Part shown: positions 50,747-62,114 of the stretch, in pieces
Layout of the letters: every line of letters starts with the position of its first letter
Numbering within the stretch: position 1 is the stretch's first letter
Source of the DNA: Mycolicibacterium psychrotolerans
Lineage (GTDB): Bacteria; Actinomycetota; Actinomycetes; Mycobacteriales; Mycobacteriaceae
DNA length: 64,000 nucleotides
Assembly (NCBI RefSeq): GCF_010729305.1
Contig: NZ_AP022574.1
Location: forward strand, 4,340,001-4,404,000
Direction: 5' to 3'
The notes under the pieces: generated by a model
Told to the model about the DNA's origin: nothing
Seen by the model: the letters and a program-made list of their open reading frames with translations, nothing else
Database searches by the model: none
Translations under genes and position numbers: made by a program

Positions 50747-50941
50747 TCACCACTGGTCGCGGGGTACGTCGAAGTCGGCGCACAGCGCCCGCCAGACGTC
50801 GCGCGGTTCGGCGCCGTCCTCGATGGCCTGGGCCGCGGTGCGTCCTCCCATGCTGGTAAGCACGTGGTCGACCAGCATGGAGGAGGCCCGGACCTCACCG
50901 AACCGCCCCCGCACCAGCTCGTGGAATTCCGTCAGCCGCAC
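50747..50941 (-). CDS. DUF3046 family protein
   Basis: A 64-residue protein: MRLTEFHELVRGRFGEVRASSMLVDHVLTSMGGRTAAQAIEDGAEPRDVWRALC and so on is the complete DUF3046 domain, a small helical fold. In M. tuberculosis (Rv2738c) it follows recA directly; here the hydrogenase block separates them. Function unknown. It lies 9 bases from the end of the glycosyltransferase gene on the same strand. Confidence 0.9.
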   Translation of the reverse strand: MRLTEFHELVRGRFGEVRASSMLVDHVLTSMGGRTAAQAIEDGAEPRDVWRALCADFDVPRDQW

Positions 50942-50950
50942 AGGCCCAAC

Positions 50951-52123
50951 CTACTTGCCACCGCCCAGAGCGTCATGGCACACCTGTACCGGATCGGCGA
51001 CCGCCCCGACCGTCGCGCCGGCCCGCCGCGCGGCGTCCCGGTATCGCGGCGACCCCAGCACCTCCCGGACCGCGGCGCCCAACGTCTCGCGCGTCAAGGG
51101 CCGGACCAGCTGCGCGCTGCCGTGGCGCACAAGGCGATTGGCGATCTCCCACTGGTCGCCGCCACCGGGCACCACGACCATCGGCACGCCGGCGAGCAGC
51201 GCCTTGGACACGATGCCGTGCCCGGCGCCGCAGACCAGCAGGTCCGTGCGGCCGAGCAGTTCGTCCTGACGGCCGAGCCCCACCACCGCCCAGGGCGGCA
51301 CCTCGCCGGTGGGCGCCTGCAACTGCGAGACCGCGACCCGCGCCCCTCGAGGCAGCACCTCGCCGGGCACCAGGGTCTGCAGCGCGAGGTCGGCGAGCGC
51401 GACGGCACCGGTACTCGCCGTCGACGGCGCGACCATCACGACAGGCCCGTCACCGTCTGGCACACTCAGCACCGACCTCGTGGGCTCGTAGTGCAGGGGC
51501 CCGACGACGACGGCTTCGGCGGGCCAGTCGGGGCGCGGCACCTCCAGCGCGGGCAGGGTCGCGATCAACCGGCGCAACGGGCCCGTATCGTCGGCGGGCA
51601 AGCCGATCCCGACGCGCACGGCGGCCCGCTGGCGCAAGCCCGCCCGCCATGACCGCGCGCTCAGCGCGCGCAGCGCCGCGTCGCGCATTCGACCGCGAAC
51701 CCCGGCGCCCGGGGCCAGCCCGCTACCCAGCGGTGGCAGCCCTCTGGAGGGCCGGTAGAGCGGATGGGTGTTCAGTTCGATCCACGGCACGCCGAGCAGG
51801 TCGGCAGCCAGCCCGCCGGAGGTGGTGATCGAGTCCGAGACCACCAGGTCGGGCTCCAGCGCGGCGATCCGGTCTGTGTTGAGCACCGCCATCCGGCCGG
51901 CCCGCTCGTGGATCTTGGCGCCCGCGTCGGCGTCGTCGTCGCCCGTCATGACGCGCAGCCCGTCGAGTTCGACGGCGTCGATGCCCTGCGCGCGCGCCTC
52001 GTCCAGCCACCGCGTTCCGGTCAGCAGCGTCGCGCTGTCCCCGGCGGCGGCGAACTTCAGGCACAGCGCCAGCGCGGGGAACGCGTGGCCGGGGTCGGGT
52101 CCGGCGACTACGGCGACGCGCAT
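50951..52123 (-). CDS. UDP-glycosyltransferase-like protein (GT1 / MGT type)
   Basis: A 390-residue protein with a GT-B fold. The N-terminus is MRVAVVAGPDPGHAFPALALCLKFAAAGDSATLL, and the C-terminal donor-binding half contains VCGAGHGIVSKALLAGVPMVVVPGGGDQWEIANRL, the nucleotide-sugar site of macrolide-type glycosyltransferases. Acceptor unknown; corresponds in position to Rv2739c. An in-frame ATG at 52135 is an alternative start. Divergent from the EphG-like gene. Confidence 0.9.
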   Translation of the reverse strand: MRVAVVAGPDPGHAFPALALCLKFAAAGDSATLLTGTRWLDEARAQGIDAVELDGLRVMTGDDDADAGAKIHERAGRMAVLNTDRIAALEPDLVVSDSITTSGGLAADLLGVPWIELNTHPLYRPSRGLPPLGSGLAPGAGVRGRMRDAALRALSARSWRAGLRQRAAVRVGIGLPADDTGPLRRLIATLPALEVPRPDWPAEAVVVGPLHYEPTRSVLSVPDGDGPVVMVAPSTASTGAVALADLALQTLVPGEVLPRGARVAVSQLQAPTGEVPPWAVVGLGRQDELLGRTDLLVCGAGHGIVSKALLAGVPMVVVPGGGDQWEIANRLVRHGSAQLVRPLTRETLGAAVREVLGSPRYRDAARRAGATVGAVADPVQVCHDALGGGK

Positions 52124-52166
52124 GCGCCACACCATGCCACAGCGTCCGCGGTTAAGCTCGGGCGAT

Positions 52167-52613
52167 ATGACCGATGAAGCTCCCGAGACACTCGTGCCGA
52201 TCGCCGACAATGCGTCCCTGGTCCAGAGATTCCTGTTCGCGCTTGCCGACGAGGACTTCGACACCGTCGAGTCGCTGGCCGCCCCCGAGCTGGTGTGGCA
52301 GAACGTCGGCCTGCCCTCGATCCGCGGGCGCGCACGGATCATGTCGCTGCTGCGCCGCGGCGAAGGCAAGGTCGGATTCGCCGTGAAGTTCCACCGCATC
52401 GCCGGCGACGGGGACACGGTGCTGACCGAGCGCACCGACGCGATCATCATCGGCCCGTTGCGCCTGCAGTTCTGGGTGTGCGGCACGTTCGAGCTGCGCG
52501 ACGGCCAGATCACGTTGTGGCGGGACTACTTCGATCTGCTCGACTGCCTGGTGAAGGCGCCGCTGCGGGCCCTCGCCGGGACAGTGATCCCGTCGCTGCG
52601 CCCGAGCTTTTAG
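52167..52613 (+). CDS. ephG: Limonene-1,2-epoxide hydrolase-like protein (EphG-like)
   Basis: A 148-residue protein of the SnoaL/LEH fold: ASLVQRFLFALADEDFDTVESLAAPELVWQNVGLPSIRGRARIM, then ERTDAIIIGPLRLQFWVCGTFELRDGQITLWRDYFD, with the Asp-Arg-Asp set of epoxide hydrolases (Arg and Asp in WRDYFD, Asp in ERTDAI). In M. tuberculosis the counterpart Rv2740 hydrolyses sterol-type epoxides. Overlaps the convergent next gene by 4 bases. Confidence 0.88.
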   Translation: MTDEAPETLVPIADNASLVQRFLFALADEDFDTVESLAAPELVWQNVGLPSIRGRARIMSLLRRGEGKVGFAVKFHRIAGDGDTVLTERTDAIIIGPLRLQFWVCGTFELRDGQITLWRDYFDLLDCLVKAPLRALAGTVIPSLRPSF

Positions 52614-53425
52614 GCCCGCAGCCGGCCCAGCTCGTCGAAGGCCTGCGCCCAGCCGGTGAGACGGTCGGTCGCCGAGGTCAGTTCGTCGCGGTAGCGCCGC
52701 TGTGTCATCGGCGAGCTCGACATCGACCCGGAGTTCGCGGCCGACACCAATTGCGCTGCCGCGGAGACCATCTCGTTGTACTGGCGGGCGCCACGGTCGA
52801 GTTGGGCGCTGAACGCCGCGATGGTGGGCGCCAGGTGCGGACGCGACTGCGGCGCCGAGCCGATGGTCCGCTCCATCGACACCACCTCCGTGGCGGTCGC
52901 GGCCATGGTGGCCGCGGTCCGCTCGGCGGCGGCACGCAGGTCGTACAACTCGTCGGCGGGCAGCAGACGGCCGCGTTCCATCACACCCAGCAGCGAGACC
53001 AGGCCCCGTTCCGAGGCGGCCAGCGCCGCCATCGGCGCGCGGGCGGCGGACCCCCAGGGCGGCAGTCGGCGGGCCGCGCGACTGCGTGAGGGCGGGAGCG
53101 GTTCGGCGCGCAGCCACCGGTACCTCAGGAAGGCCAGCGTGGCCAGGAAAGCGGCGCCGACGGCGATCGGCGACGGGATGAACAGCGCCCACACCGGGGT
53201 GCTCCACGATGCCAGCAGCGCCGTGACGCCGACCCAGAACACCGACGACAGGGCGAAGAACACCCCCAGCCGCAGGGCCCAGCGCCGCTTGCGCAGCAGC
53301 TTGGCGCGCGGGTCGGCCGCGGCGTTGAGTTTGTCGGCCACCGTGCCCGACCACTCCGCGGCGGTGTCGATGCCGCGCTGGGCCAGCGAACGCCATGCCT
53401 CGGGTCTGCCGCTGCGTGTCCTCAC
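52610..53425 (-). CDS. Psp-operon membrane protein (Rv2743c-like)
   Basis: A 271-residue protein with two adjacent membrane helices (about residues 49-68 and 72-93, LGVFFALSSVFWVGVTALLASW and VWALFIPSPIAVGAAFLATLAFL) and a helical cytoplasmic part. In M. tuberculosis Rv2743c binds PspA and is part of the clgR-pspA envelope-stress system. Start is the GTG at 53425, 22 bases after pspA; the frame is open upstream, inside pspA. The fourth gene of the M. tuberculosis operon (Rv2742c) is absent. Confidence 0.87.
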   Translation of the reverse strand: MRTRSGRPEAWRSLAQRGIDTAAEWSGTVADKLNAAADPRAKLLRKRRWALRLGVFFALSSVFWVGVTALLASWSTPVWALFIPSPIAVGAAFLATLAFLRYRWLRAEPLPPSRSRAARRLPPWGSAARAPMAALAASERGLVSLLGVMERGRLLPADELYDLRAAAERTAATMAATATEVVSMERTIGSAPQSRPHLAPTIAAFSAQLDRGARQYNEMVSAAAQLVSAANSGSMSSSPMTQRRYRDELTSATDRLTGWAQAFDELGRLRA

Positions 53426-53447
53426 GTCATCCTCGTTCGAAGTCGGG

Positions 53448-54266
53448 CTACTGCGACAGCGGGTTTTCCGGTGTCGGGTTGGCGGCCGGGGTGGCCGGCG
53501 ACTGGGCGGGCGAGGCCTGGGTGGCGCCGCCGGCGGGCAGCTGCTCGCCGCGCATGGAGGCGCGGATCTGCTCGAGGCGGGAATGGCCGGCCATCTGGAC
53601 GCTGGCCTGCTGGACCTCGAGCATGCGGCCCTGCACCGAGTTCTGGGCGAGCTCCGCCGAACCCATCGCGTTGGCGTAGCGGCGCTCGATCTTGTCGCGG
53701 ACCTCGTCGAGGCTCGGCGTGCTGCCGGGCGCGGCGATCTCACTCATGGACCGCAGCGACGCGCTGACCTGCTCCTGCATCTTGGCCTGCTCGAGCTGGG
53801 AGAGCAGCTTGGTGCGCTCGGCGATCTTCTGCTGCAGCACCATCGCGTTCTGCTCGACGGCCTTCTTGGCCTGGCCCGCGGCTTGCAGCGCCTGATCGTG
53901 CAGGCCCTTGAGGTCCTCGACGCTCTGTTCGGCGGTCACCAGCTGCGCGGCGAACGCCTCGGCGGCGTTGTTGTACTCGGTGGCCTTGGCGGCGTCACCG
54001 GAGGCCACCGCCTGATCGGCGAGTGTCAGGGCCTGGCGCACGTTGACCTGGAGCTTCTCGATGTCGGCGAGCTGGCGGTTGAGCCGCATCTCCAGCTGGC
54101 GCTGGTTGCCGATCACCTGGGCCGCCTGCTGGGTCAGCGCCTGGTGCTGCCGCTGCGCCTCCTCGATGGCCTGCTGGATCTGCACCTTCGGGTCGGCGTA
54201 TTCGTCGACCTTGGAGCTGAACAGCGCCATGAGGTACTTCCACGCCTTGGAGAACGGGTTGGCCAT
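53448..54266 (-). CDS. pspA: Phage-shock protein A (PspA/IM30 family)
   Basis: A 272-residue, almost fully helical protein that stabilises stressed membranes. It begins ANPFSKAWKYLMALFSSKVDEYADP, the amphipathic membrane-binding helix, then long coiled coils rich in Gln and Ala (about residues 28-220), and a Pro/Ala-rich tail of about 30 residues. It is the M. tuberculosis 35-kDa antigen (Rv2744c). Middle gene of the operon clgR-pspA-Rv2743c. Confidence 0.94.
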   Translation of the reverse strand: MANPFSKAWKYLMALFSSKVDEYADPKVQIQQAIEEAQRQHQALTQQAAQVIGNQRQLEMRLNRQLADIEKLQVNVRQALTLADQAVASGDAAKATEYNNAAEAFAAQLVTAEQSVEDLKGLHDQALQAAGQAKKAVEQNAMVLQQKIAERTKLLSQLEQAKMQEQVSASLRSMSEIAAPGSTPSLDEVRDKIERRYANAMGSAELAQNSVQGRMLEVQQASVQMAGHSRLEQIRASMRGEQLPAGGATQASPAQSPATPAANPTPENPLSQ

Positions 54267-54378
54267 GGATTCATTCCGCCTTCGTCGTCTGTCAAAAGGG
54301 TCAGTCGGTCAGTGTCGCCTGTGGGAACCAACTTATCGGTTCGGCACAGCTCGCCACACCCCTTGCCGGGGGATGTGG

Positions 54379-54699
54379 TCAGGCGACCGCCATCGACACG
54401 ACCTGCGGAATGACGACCTTGGTGCTGACGTCGATGTGGGCGGTGCTCGCGGCGTGGCGCGACTCCTCGACGGCGAGGTCATCCCCGGCCTCGGACAGCA
54501 CCCGGGACAGCGGGATGTCGAGTGCGCCGCAGATCGCGCTGAGCAGTTCGCTGGAGGCCTCCTTGCGGCCCCGCTCCACCTCGGAGAGGTAGCCCAGGCT
54601 CACCCGCGCCGAATCGGAGACTTCGCGCAGGGTGCGGCCCTGCTCCACCCGCGCGCGCCGCAGCACGTCGCCGATCACCTCGCGCAACAGTGTCGTCAT
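54379..54699 (-). CDS. clgR: Transcriptional activator ClgR
   Basis: A 106-residue helix-turn-helix protein (about residues 12-68, ARVEQGRTLREVSDSARVSLGYLSEVERGRKEASSELL). It ends VSMAVA: a C-terminal Val-Ala is the degron by which ClpP proteases degrade ClgR. It activates clp genes and its own pspA operon under envelope stress. An AAGGAG site precedes the ATG. The upstream region has an ECF-type promoter. Confidence 0.94.
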   Translation of the reverse strand: MTTLLREVIGDVLRRARVEQGRTLREVSDSARVSLGYLSEVERGRKEASSELLSAICGALDIPLSRVLSEAGDDLAVEESRHAASTAHIDVSTKVVIPQVVSMAVA

Positions 54700-54759
54700 C
54701 GCGATCTCCTTAGTCAGATCCGGCAGCCAGGTCTGCCTTTGTCGCCTGCTATCCGACCC

Positions 54760-54787
54760 AACGCTCGGCGGACACCGGATGGTTCCC
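54760..54787 (-). promoter_or_regulatory. ECF-sigma (SigE-type) promoter of clgR
   Basis: Reverse strand GGGAAC (54782-54787) and CGTT (54760-54763), 18 bases apart. This resembles the sigB promoter in this window and the SigE consensus. A start near 54753 gives a leader of about 54 bases. SigE control of clgR is established in M. tuberculosis. Confidence 0.65.
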
Positions 54788-54822
54788 GGATCGGCACCGC
54801 AGAATCGCCGATGCGGCCCGGG

Positions 54823-55311
54823 TCACTGATGCGAGACAAGGGTGCGCAGCCGGCTCAGCGCGGCGTGGGTTGCGGCCAGCCGGATCTGCCAGCGGGTGCC
54901 GTCGAGGCGCAGCGTCACCACCTCGGTGTCGACGGGCCCGGCCAGGCCGACGTACACGGTGCCCACCGGATGGCCGCCGTGCGGCTCGGGACCCGCGACT
55001 CCGGTGAGTCCGACTCCCCAGGTGGCCCCGCAGCGCTGCCTGGCGCCGACGGCCAACGCCCGTGCCGTGGGTTCGGCCACCGGACCGACGTCGGCCAGCA
55101 GTTCGGGGGCCACTCCGGCCAGGTCGATCTTGGTGTCCACGGTGTAGGTGACCAGGCCGCCCCGCAGCACCGCACTGGCACCCGGCACCCCGGCCAGCGT
55201 CGCCGCCACCAGGCCCGCCGTCAGCGACTCGGCGGTCGCGACGGACTGCCTGCGCACCGTCAGGTCCGCCACGAGCGCGCGGGCGTCGTCAGTGACCAGC
55301 GGGTCGTCCAC
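54823..55311 (-). CDS. CinA C-terminal domain protein (PncC-type)
   Basis: A 162-residue protein equal to the C-terminal CinA domain: VATAESLTAGLVAATLAGVPGASAVLRGGLVTYTVDTKI and GLTGVAGPEPHGGHPVGTVYVGL. Family members deamidate nicotinamide mononucleotide (PncC), which recycles the NMN made by NAD-dependent DNA ligase. The start overlaps pgsA by 23 bases, so the two are co-transcribed. Confidence 0.9.
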   Translation of the reverse strand: MDDPLVTDDARALVADLTVRRQSVATAESLTAGLVAATLAGVPGASAVLRGGLVTYTVDTKIDLAGVAPELLADVGPVAEPTARALAVGARQRCGATWGVGLTGVAGPEPHGGHPVGTVYVGLAGPVDTEVVTLRLDGTRWQIRLAATHAALSRLRTLVSHQ

Positions 55312-55891
55312 GCGAATCCCTGACCGCCGAGACGAAGTAGTCGACGCCGGTGAGGACCGTCAGCACCACCGCGGCGAGCATGATCACCCACGCGCCGGTC
55401 AGCCACGCGCCCGTCAGCGGCAGCACGAACAGGCCGATCGCGACCGCCTGCACCAGTGTCTTGAGTTTGCCTCCGCGGCTGGCGGGGATCACGCCGTGGC
55501 GCAGCACCACCAACCGCAGCAGGGTCACGCCGAGTTCGCGGACCAGGATGACCACCGTCACCCACCACGGCAGGTCGCCGAGCATGGACAGCCCCACCAA
55601 GGCCGCGCCGATCAGCGCCTTGTCGGCCAACGGGTCGGCCAGCGTGCCGAATTCGGTCACCATGCCGTAGCTACGGGCCAGCGCGCCGTCCAGCCGGTCG
55701 GTGATGACCGCCACCGCGAAGACGATGAATGCTCCCGTGCGCCAAGATGTTTCGTGCCCGTCGCCGACGAACAGCAGAACGAGGAACACCGGCACCAGCA
55801 TCAGGCGGACACCGGTGAGCGCATTGGCCAGATTCGCCACCCGGGCGCGCGGAACCACCGGATCGGTATGTGGTTGGCCCGGCACCGACAC
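55289..55891 (-). CDS. pgsA: CDP-alcohol phosphatidyltransferase (PgsA-like)
   Basis: A 200-residue membrane enzyme with about six helices. The CDP-OH-P motif is intact (DRLDGALARSYGMVTEFGTLADPLADK), giving the two metal-binding Asp pairs. It most resembles phosphatidylglycerophosphate synthase (glycerol-3-phosphate plus CDP-DAG). By position it is the M. tuberculosis pgsA3 (Rv2746c). Divergent from argA, with 36 bases between the starts. Confidence 0.93.
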   Translation of the reverse strand: MSVPGQPHTDPVVPRARVANLANALTGVRLMLVPVFLVLLFVGDGHETSWRTGAFIVFAVAVITDRLDGALARSYGMVTEFGTLADPLADKALIGAALVGLSMLGDLPWWVTVVILVRELGVTLLRLVVLRHGVIPASRGGKLKTLVQAVAIGLFVLPLTGAWLTGAWVIMLAAVVLTVLTGVDYFVSAVRDSRGRPAGH

Positions 55892-55927
55892 AGAATACTG
55901 GTTGCCGAAACCGATACCCTTCCCCGT

Positions 55928-56449
55928 GTGAGCTCAGTTCCGAGCGAGTCCGCGGGTGAACCGGTCGTGCGCCGGGCCAGGACCTCCGATGTGCCGGCCA
56001 TCAAGACGCTCGTCGACGTCTACGCGGGCCGGATCCTGCTCGAGAAGAACCTGGTGACCCTCTACGAGTCGGTGCAGGAGTTCTGGGTCGCCGAGCTCGC
56101 CGGCGAGGTCATCGGGTGCGGCGCGCTGCACGTGCTGTGGTCGGATCTCGGCGAGGTGCGCACCGTGGCGGTGCACCCCAAGGTGCGTGGACGCGGCGTG
56201 GGTCATGCCATCGTCGACCAGCTACTCGCCGTGGCCAAGGAGCTGCGGCTGGAGCGCATCTTCGTGCTGACCTTCGAGGTGGAGTTCTTCGGCAGGCACG
56301 GCTTCGCCGAGATCGAGGGCACCCCCGTGACGGCCGAGGTGTACGAGGAGATGTGCCGCTCCTACGACACCGGCGTGGCCGAGTTCCTCGACCTGAGCTA
56401 CGTCAAACCGAACATTCTCGGCAACACCCGAATGTTGTTGACGCTGTAG
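55928..56449 (+). CDS. argA: Amino-acid N-acetyltransferase ArgA (GNAT)
   Basis: A 173-residue acetyltransferase. The acetyl-CoA site is VRTVAVHPKVRGRGVGHAIVDQLL, and FFGRHGFAEIEG is a GNAT end motif. It opens the arginine pathway by N-acetylating glutamate; the M. tuberculosis counterpart Rv2747 (174 residues) is a proven short, kinase-domain-free NAGS-type enzyme. GTG start at 55928, only 36 bases from the divergent pgsA start. Confidence 0.92.
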   Translation: MSSVPSESAGEPVVRRARTSDVPAIKTLVDVYAGRILLEKNLVTLYESVQEFWVAELAGEVIGCGALHVLWSDLGEVRTVAVHPKVRGRGVGHAIVDQLLAVAKELRLERIFVLTFEVEFFGRHGFAEIEGTPVTAEVYEEMCRSYDTGVAEFLDLSYVKPNILGNTRMLLTL

Positions 56450-56458
56450 ACCTCTCTT

Positions 56459-56480
56459 CGCCCAAACCAACGTTTGGGCG
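56459..56480. terminator. Bidirectional hairpin between argA and ftsK
   Basis: CGCCCAAAC and GTTTGGGCG pair perfectly (9 bp, 4-base loop), 9 bases after the argA stop and 57 bases from the convergent ftsK stop. It probably terminates both. Confidence 0.75.
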
Positions 56481-56537
56481 CGAAATCGGGGCGTTCGCGC
56501 ACCGGTGCGTCGGCTTGGCCGAAAGGGCGTGGGAGGT

Positions 56538-59063
<2,526 letters not shown>

Positions 59064-59211
59064 GCCGCTCAGCCTAGTCGCACTAGCCTCAGATGCACCA
59101 TCTGCCACACAGGTCACAGATCGATATCAACGCTGCTCTCGTCGCAACCGATGGCACGTAATAGGGTGGACACCTGTCCAGCTCACCGCCGAGACCGAGG
59201 AGCACGCCTTC

Positions 59212-59526
59212 ATGCCCGTCACCGTCGTCGCCACCATGACCGCCAAGCCCGAGTCCGTCGACACCGTCCGCGAGGCGTGTAAGCAGGCGATCGAGGCTGT
59301 GCACTCGGAGCCCGGTTGTGACCTGTACTCGCTGCACGAGGCGGACGGCACGTTCGTCTTCGTCGAGCAGTGGGCCGACGCCGACGCGCTGAAGACCCAC
59401 AGCACCGCACCGGCGGTCGCCACGCTGTTCGGCACGATCGGGGAGCATCTCGCCGGGGCGCCTGACATCAAGATGCTGACCCCCGTGGTGGCGGGAGATC
59501 CGGCCAAAGGCGCGCTGCGGCCCTGA
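59212..59526 (+). CDS. Antibiotic-biosynthesis-monooxygenase (ABM) domain protein
   Basis: A 104-residue dimeric alpha-beta fold: VTVVATMTAKPESVDTVREACKQAIEAVHSEPGCDLYSLHEADGTFVFVEQWADADALKTH is the ABM core. Such proteins include quinone monooxygenases and heme-degrading enzymes; no heme ligand can be assigned here. Corresponds in position to Rv2749. The SDR gene starts 33 bases on. Confidence 0.88.
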   Translation: MPVTVVATMTAKPESVDTVREACKQAIEAVHSEPGCDLYSLHEADGTFVFVEQWADADALKTHSTAPAVATLFGTIGEHLAGAPDIKMLTPVVAGDPAKGALRP

Positions 59527-59559
59527 CGAGCGCTTGCGCGAGGAAGCGAAGATGTAGCG

Positions 59560-60378
59560 ATGGGTGAACTCACCGGCAAGGTCGCCTTCATCACCGGCGC
59601 GGCGCGCGGGCAGGGCCGCGCGCATGCGGTCAAGCTCGCCTCGGAAGGCGCCGACATCATCGCGTTGGACCTGTGCGCGCAGATCGAGTCGGTGCCCTAT
59701 CCCCTGGCCACCCCCGACGACCTCGCGCAGACCGTGAAACTCGTCGAGGACACCGGCGCGCGGATCCTGGCGTACGAGGCCGACGTCCGCGACCGCGACG
59801 CGGTGAAGGCCGCGGTGCGTGACGGCACGGAGAAGCTCGGCGAACGCCTCGACATCGTGATCGCCAACGCGGGGATCGCCCCGATGGCGGCGGCCGACGC
59901 CTGGCAGGACGTCATCGACGTGAACCTCACCGGCGTCTATCACACGATCGACGTGGCGATGAAGCCCATGATCAAGTTCGGTAACGGCGGGGCGATCGTG
60001 CTGACGAGCTCCGTGGCGGGGCTGGTCGGCATCGGCGCGCCGATGGCGGGCTCGGTCGGTTACGCCGCGGCCAAACACGGCATCGTCGGGCTGATGCGCG
60101 CCTACGCGAATTTTCTTGCCGCATACAGCATCCGGGTCAACTCGGTGCATCCGGCCGGCGTCAACACCCCGATGATCGACAACGACTTCACCCGGTCCTG
60201 GCTCGACGGCCTGGCTCCGGAGAGTGCGGGCGGTCCCGACATGGGCAACGCGCTCCCGGTTCAGGCCCTCGAGCCGGAGGACATCGCCAACGCGGTGTTC
60301 TGGTTGGTGTCCGACGCCGCGCGCTACGTCACCGGTGTCGCGCTGCCCGTCGACGCGGGCTACGTCAACAAACGATGA
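59560..60378 (+). CDS. Mycofactocin-coupled-type SDR oxidoreductase
   Basis: A 272-residue short-chain dehydrogenase. The cofactor site is TGAARGQGRAHAVKLA, with DLC at the end of strand 2 indicating NAD. An insertion follows (CAQIESVPYPLATPDDLAQTVKLVE) that is typical of SDRs with tightly held NAD recycled through mycofactocin. The catalytic residues are Ser in LTSSVAG, Tyr in GYAAAKHG and its Lys. Substrate unknown (alcohol or ketone, possibly terpenoid). Corresponds in position to Rv2750. Overlaps the methyltransferase gene by 4 bases. Confidence 0.9.
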   Translation: MGELTGKVAFITGAARGQGRAHAVKLASEGADIIALDLCAQIESVPYPLATPDDLAQTVKLVEDTGARILAYEADVRDRDAVKAAVRDGTEKLGERLDIVIANAGIAPMAAADAWQDVIDVNLTGVYHTIDVAMKPMIKFGNGGAIVLTSSVAGLVGIGAPMAGSVGYAAAKHGIVGLMRAYANFLAAYSIRVNSVHPAGVNTPMIDNDFTRSWLDGLAPESAGGPDMGNALPVQALEPEDIANAVFWLVSDAARYVTGVALPVDAGYVNKR

Positions 60379-61247
60379 CGGGCCGCAGCGCGGCCGCGCA
60401 GACCGCCGTCGGCCCCATGGTGGTGGCGGCGATCGAGCACAATGAGCCACCGCACCGTCGGCTGGTCGACGACGACCTGGCCGCGTCGTTCCTGCCGGGG
60501 CACCTGCGGGCGCTGGCCGCGCTGTCCCGGACGGCGATGGTCCGGCGGGCGTTGGTGGCCGCTTCGGAGCGGGGCGGGCCCGGCCTGTGGTCGAGCATCG
60601 CCTGCCGTAAGCGGCTGATCGACGAGCGTCTGTCGGACCCGCTGACCGAGATCGACGCCGTCGTGGTGCTCGGCGCCGGCCTGGACACCCGCGGATGCCG
60701 CATCGCCCGCCACAGCGATCTGCCGGTCTTCGAGGTCGACCTGCCGGTCAACGTGCGGCGCAAAGCCGAGGTCCTGCGCCGTGCGCTCGGCGGCACCCCG
60801 GCGTCGGTGCACCTGGTGCCCGTCGATTTCGAACACGACGACCTGATGGACGCGCTCCGGTCGGCGGGATACGACAGCACTGCGCGCACGTTCTTCATCG
60901 CCGAAGGCCTCCTGCAGTACCTGACGCCGGATGCCGTGGCGGCGACGCTGTCCCAGCTCAGCTCCGCTGCGGCAGGCAGTCGGTTGGTGTTCACCTACAT
61001 CCGGCAGGATTTCCTCGACGGCACCGACACCTACGGCGCCGACGCGGTGTACCGACGGTTCCGCGGGCGCCGACCGGTGTGGCGATCCGGTCTGGTACCC
61101 GAGCAACTGGGCGACTGGTTGGCCGACCTGGGCTGGAGCCTGGACGAACAGGCCGGGCCCAGCTACTACCGCGACCTCTACATCCGGCCCACCGGGCGTC
61201 CGCTGGCGGCATCGCCCATCGAGTGGACGGCGCTCGCGCACCGCTGA
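60375..61247 (+). CDS. SAM-dependent methyltransferase (LCMT/PPM family)
   Basis: A 290-residue protein of the mycobacterial family often called putative S-adenosyl-L-methionine-dependent methyltransferase. It shows the SAM loop VVLGAGLDTRGCRI near residue 97, VFEVDLPVNVRRKAEVL (acid contacting the ribose), and FFIAEGLLQYLTPDAV. Substrate unknown. Counterpart of Rv2751c-like genes but on the forward strand, coupled to the SDR (ATGA overlap). Confidence 0.9.
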   Translation: MTGRSAAAQTAVGPMVVAAIEHNEPPHRRLVDDDLAASFLPGHLRALAALSRTAMVRRALVAASERGGPGLWSSIACRKRLIDERLSDPLTEIDAVVVLGAGLDTRGCRIARHSDLPVFEVDLPVNVRRKAEVLRRALGGTPASVHLVPVDFEHDDLMDALRSAGYDSTARTFFIAEGLLQYLTPDAVAATLSQLSSAAAGSRLVFTYIRQDFLDGTDTYGADAVYRRFRGRRPVWRSGLVPEQLGDWLADLGWSLDEQAGPSYYRDLYIRPTGRPLAASPIEWTALAHR

Positions 61248-61296
61248 TCCGCGGCTTGCCCCGTTTGTCGGGGGGTGCACCGGGCAATCCCGACCC

Positions 61297-61962
61297 ATGA
61301 CCGTCATCCTGGTCGCCGAGGATGAGCCTCGAATCGCGTCGTTCGTGCGCAGAGGTCTGTCCGGCGCAGGCGTGACGGCTCTGTTCACCACCGACGGATG
61401 GGCGGCCTACCGGCTCGCGCGGCGCGGCGGCATCGATCTGGTGCTGTTGGACGGCACCCTGCCGCGGCTGGACGGCTTCGAGGTGCTGCGCCGGCTCCGC
61501 GCGGCGGGCAGCGACGTACCGGTGGTGATGATGCTCGACCGTGACGCGCTGTGGGACAGCGTGGCCCGGCTGAAGGGGTCGGCCGACGACTACGTCGTCA
61601 AACCGTTCTGCTTCGAGCGCCTGCTGGCCAAGATCGAGCGGCTGCTCGTTCCCCAGCCGGGTGACGAACCGGCGGTGCTCTCCCACGGCGGGCTGCACTT
61701 GGATGTGCGGGCATGCCGGGCCCACGTCGGCGGATACTGGGTCGACCTCTCGGCACGAGAGTGTGCCCTGGCCGAGATCTTCCTGCGCCACCCGGGCGAG
61801 ACCCTGTCCCGCGAAGAGCTGCACCGCCACGTCTGGGGCGACGACGAGACGCACACCTCCAATCTTGTCGATGTTTACGTCACGTATCTGCGGCGCAAGC
61901 TGGGCGCTCATCGGTTCACCAGCCGCCGCGGCATGGGATATAGACTCGAGTTCGTGCACTGA
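61297..61962 (+). CDS. OmpR/PhoB-family response regulator 1
   Basis: A 221-residue regulator. The receiver domain is complete: acidic pair in AEDEPR, phospho-Asp in LVLLDGTLPRLDG, and switch Lys in DDYVVKPFCFERLL. The winged-helix DNA-binding domain follows (about residues 125-220, SARECALAEIFLRHPGETLSREELHRHVWG and VDVYVTYLRRKLG). No histidine kinase gene is near. It lies 49 bases after the methyltransferase gene and 152 bases before a close paralogue. Confidence 0.93.
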   Translation: MTVILVAEDEPRIASFVRRGLSGAGVTALFTTDGWAAYRLARRGGIDLVLLDGTLPRLDGFEVLRRLRAAGSDVPVVMMLDRDALWDSVARLKGSADDYVVKPFCFERLLAKIERLLVPQPGDEPAVLSHGGLHLDVRACRAHVGGYWVDLSARECALAEIFLRHPGETLSREELHRHVWGDDETHTSNLVDVYVTYLRRKLGAHRFTSRRGMGYRLEFVH

Positions 61963-62114
61963 CCCGGCGGGCATCGCCGCCGAAGGACCCCTCCAGCGAC
62001 GGCCTTTCGCCGGGGCGGCTCCGTCCTGTGGCCCTAACTCCTCCGGCCGTCGATCGGCGATCGTCGATGTCAGCGTCGCCGTGATCGTCGCCGGCACGAG
62101 GCAAGGAGATCAGC

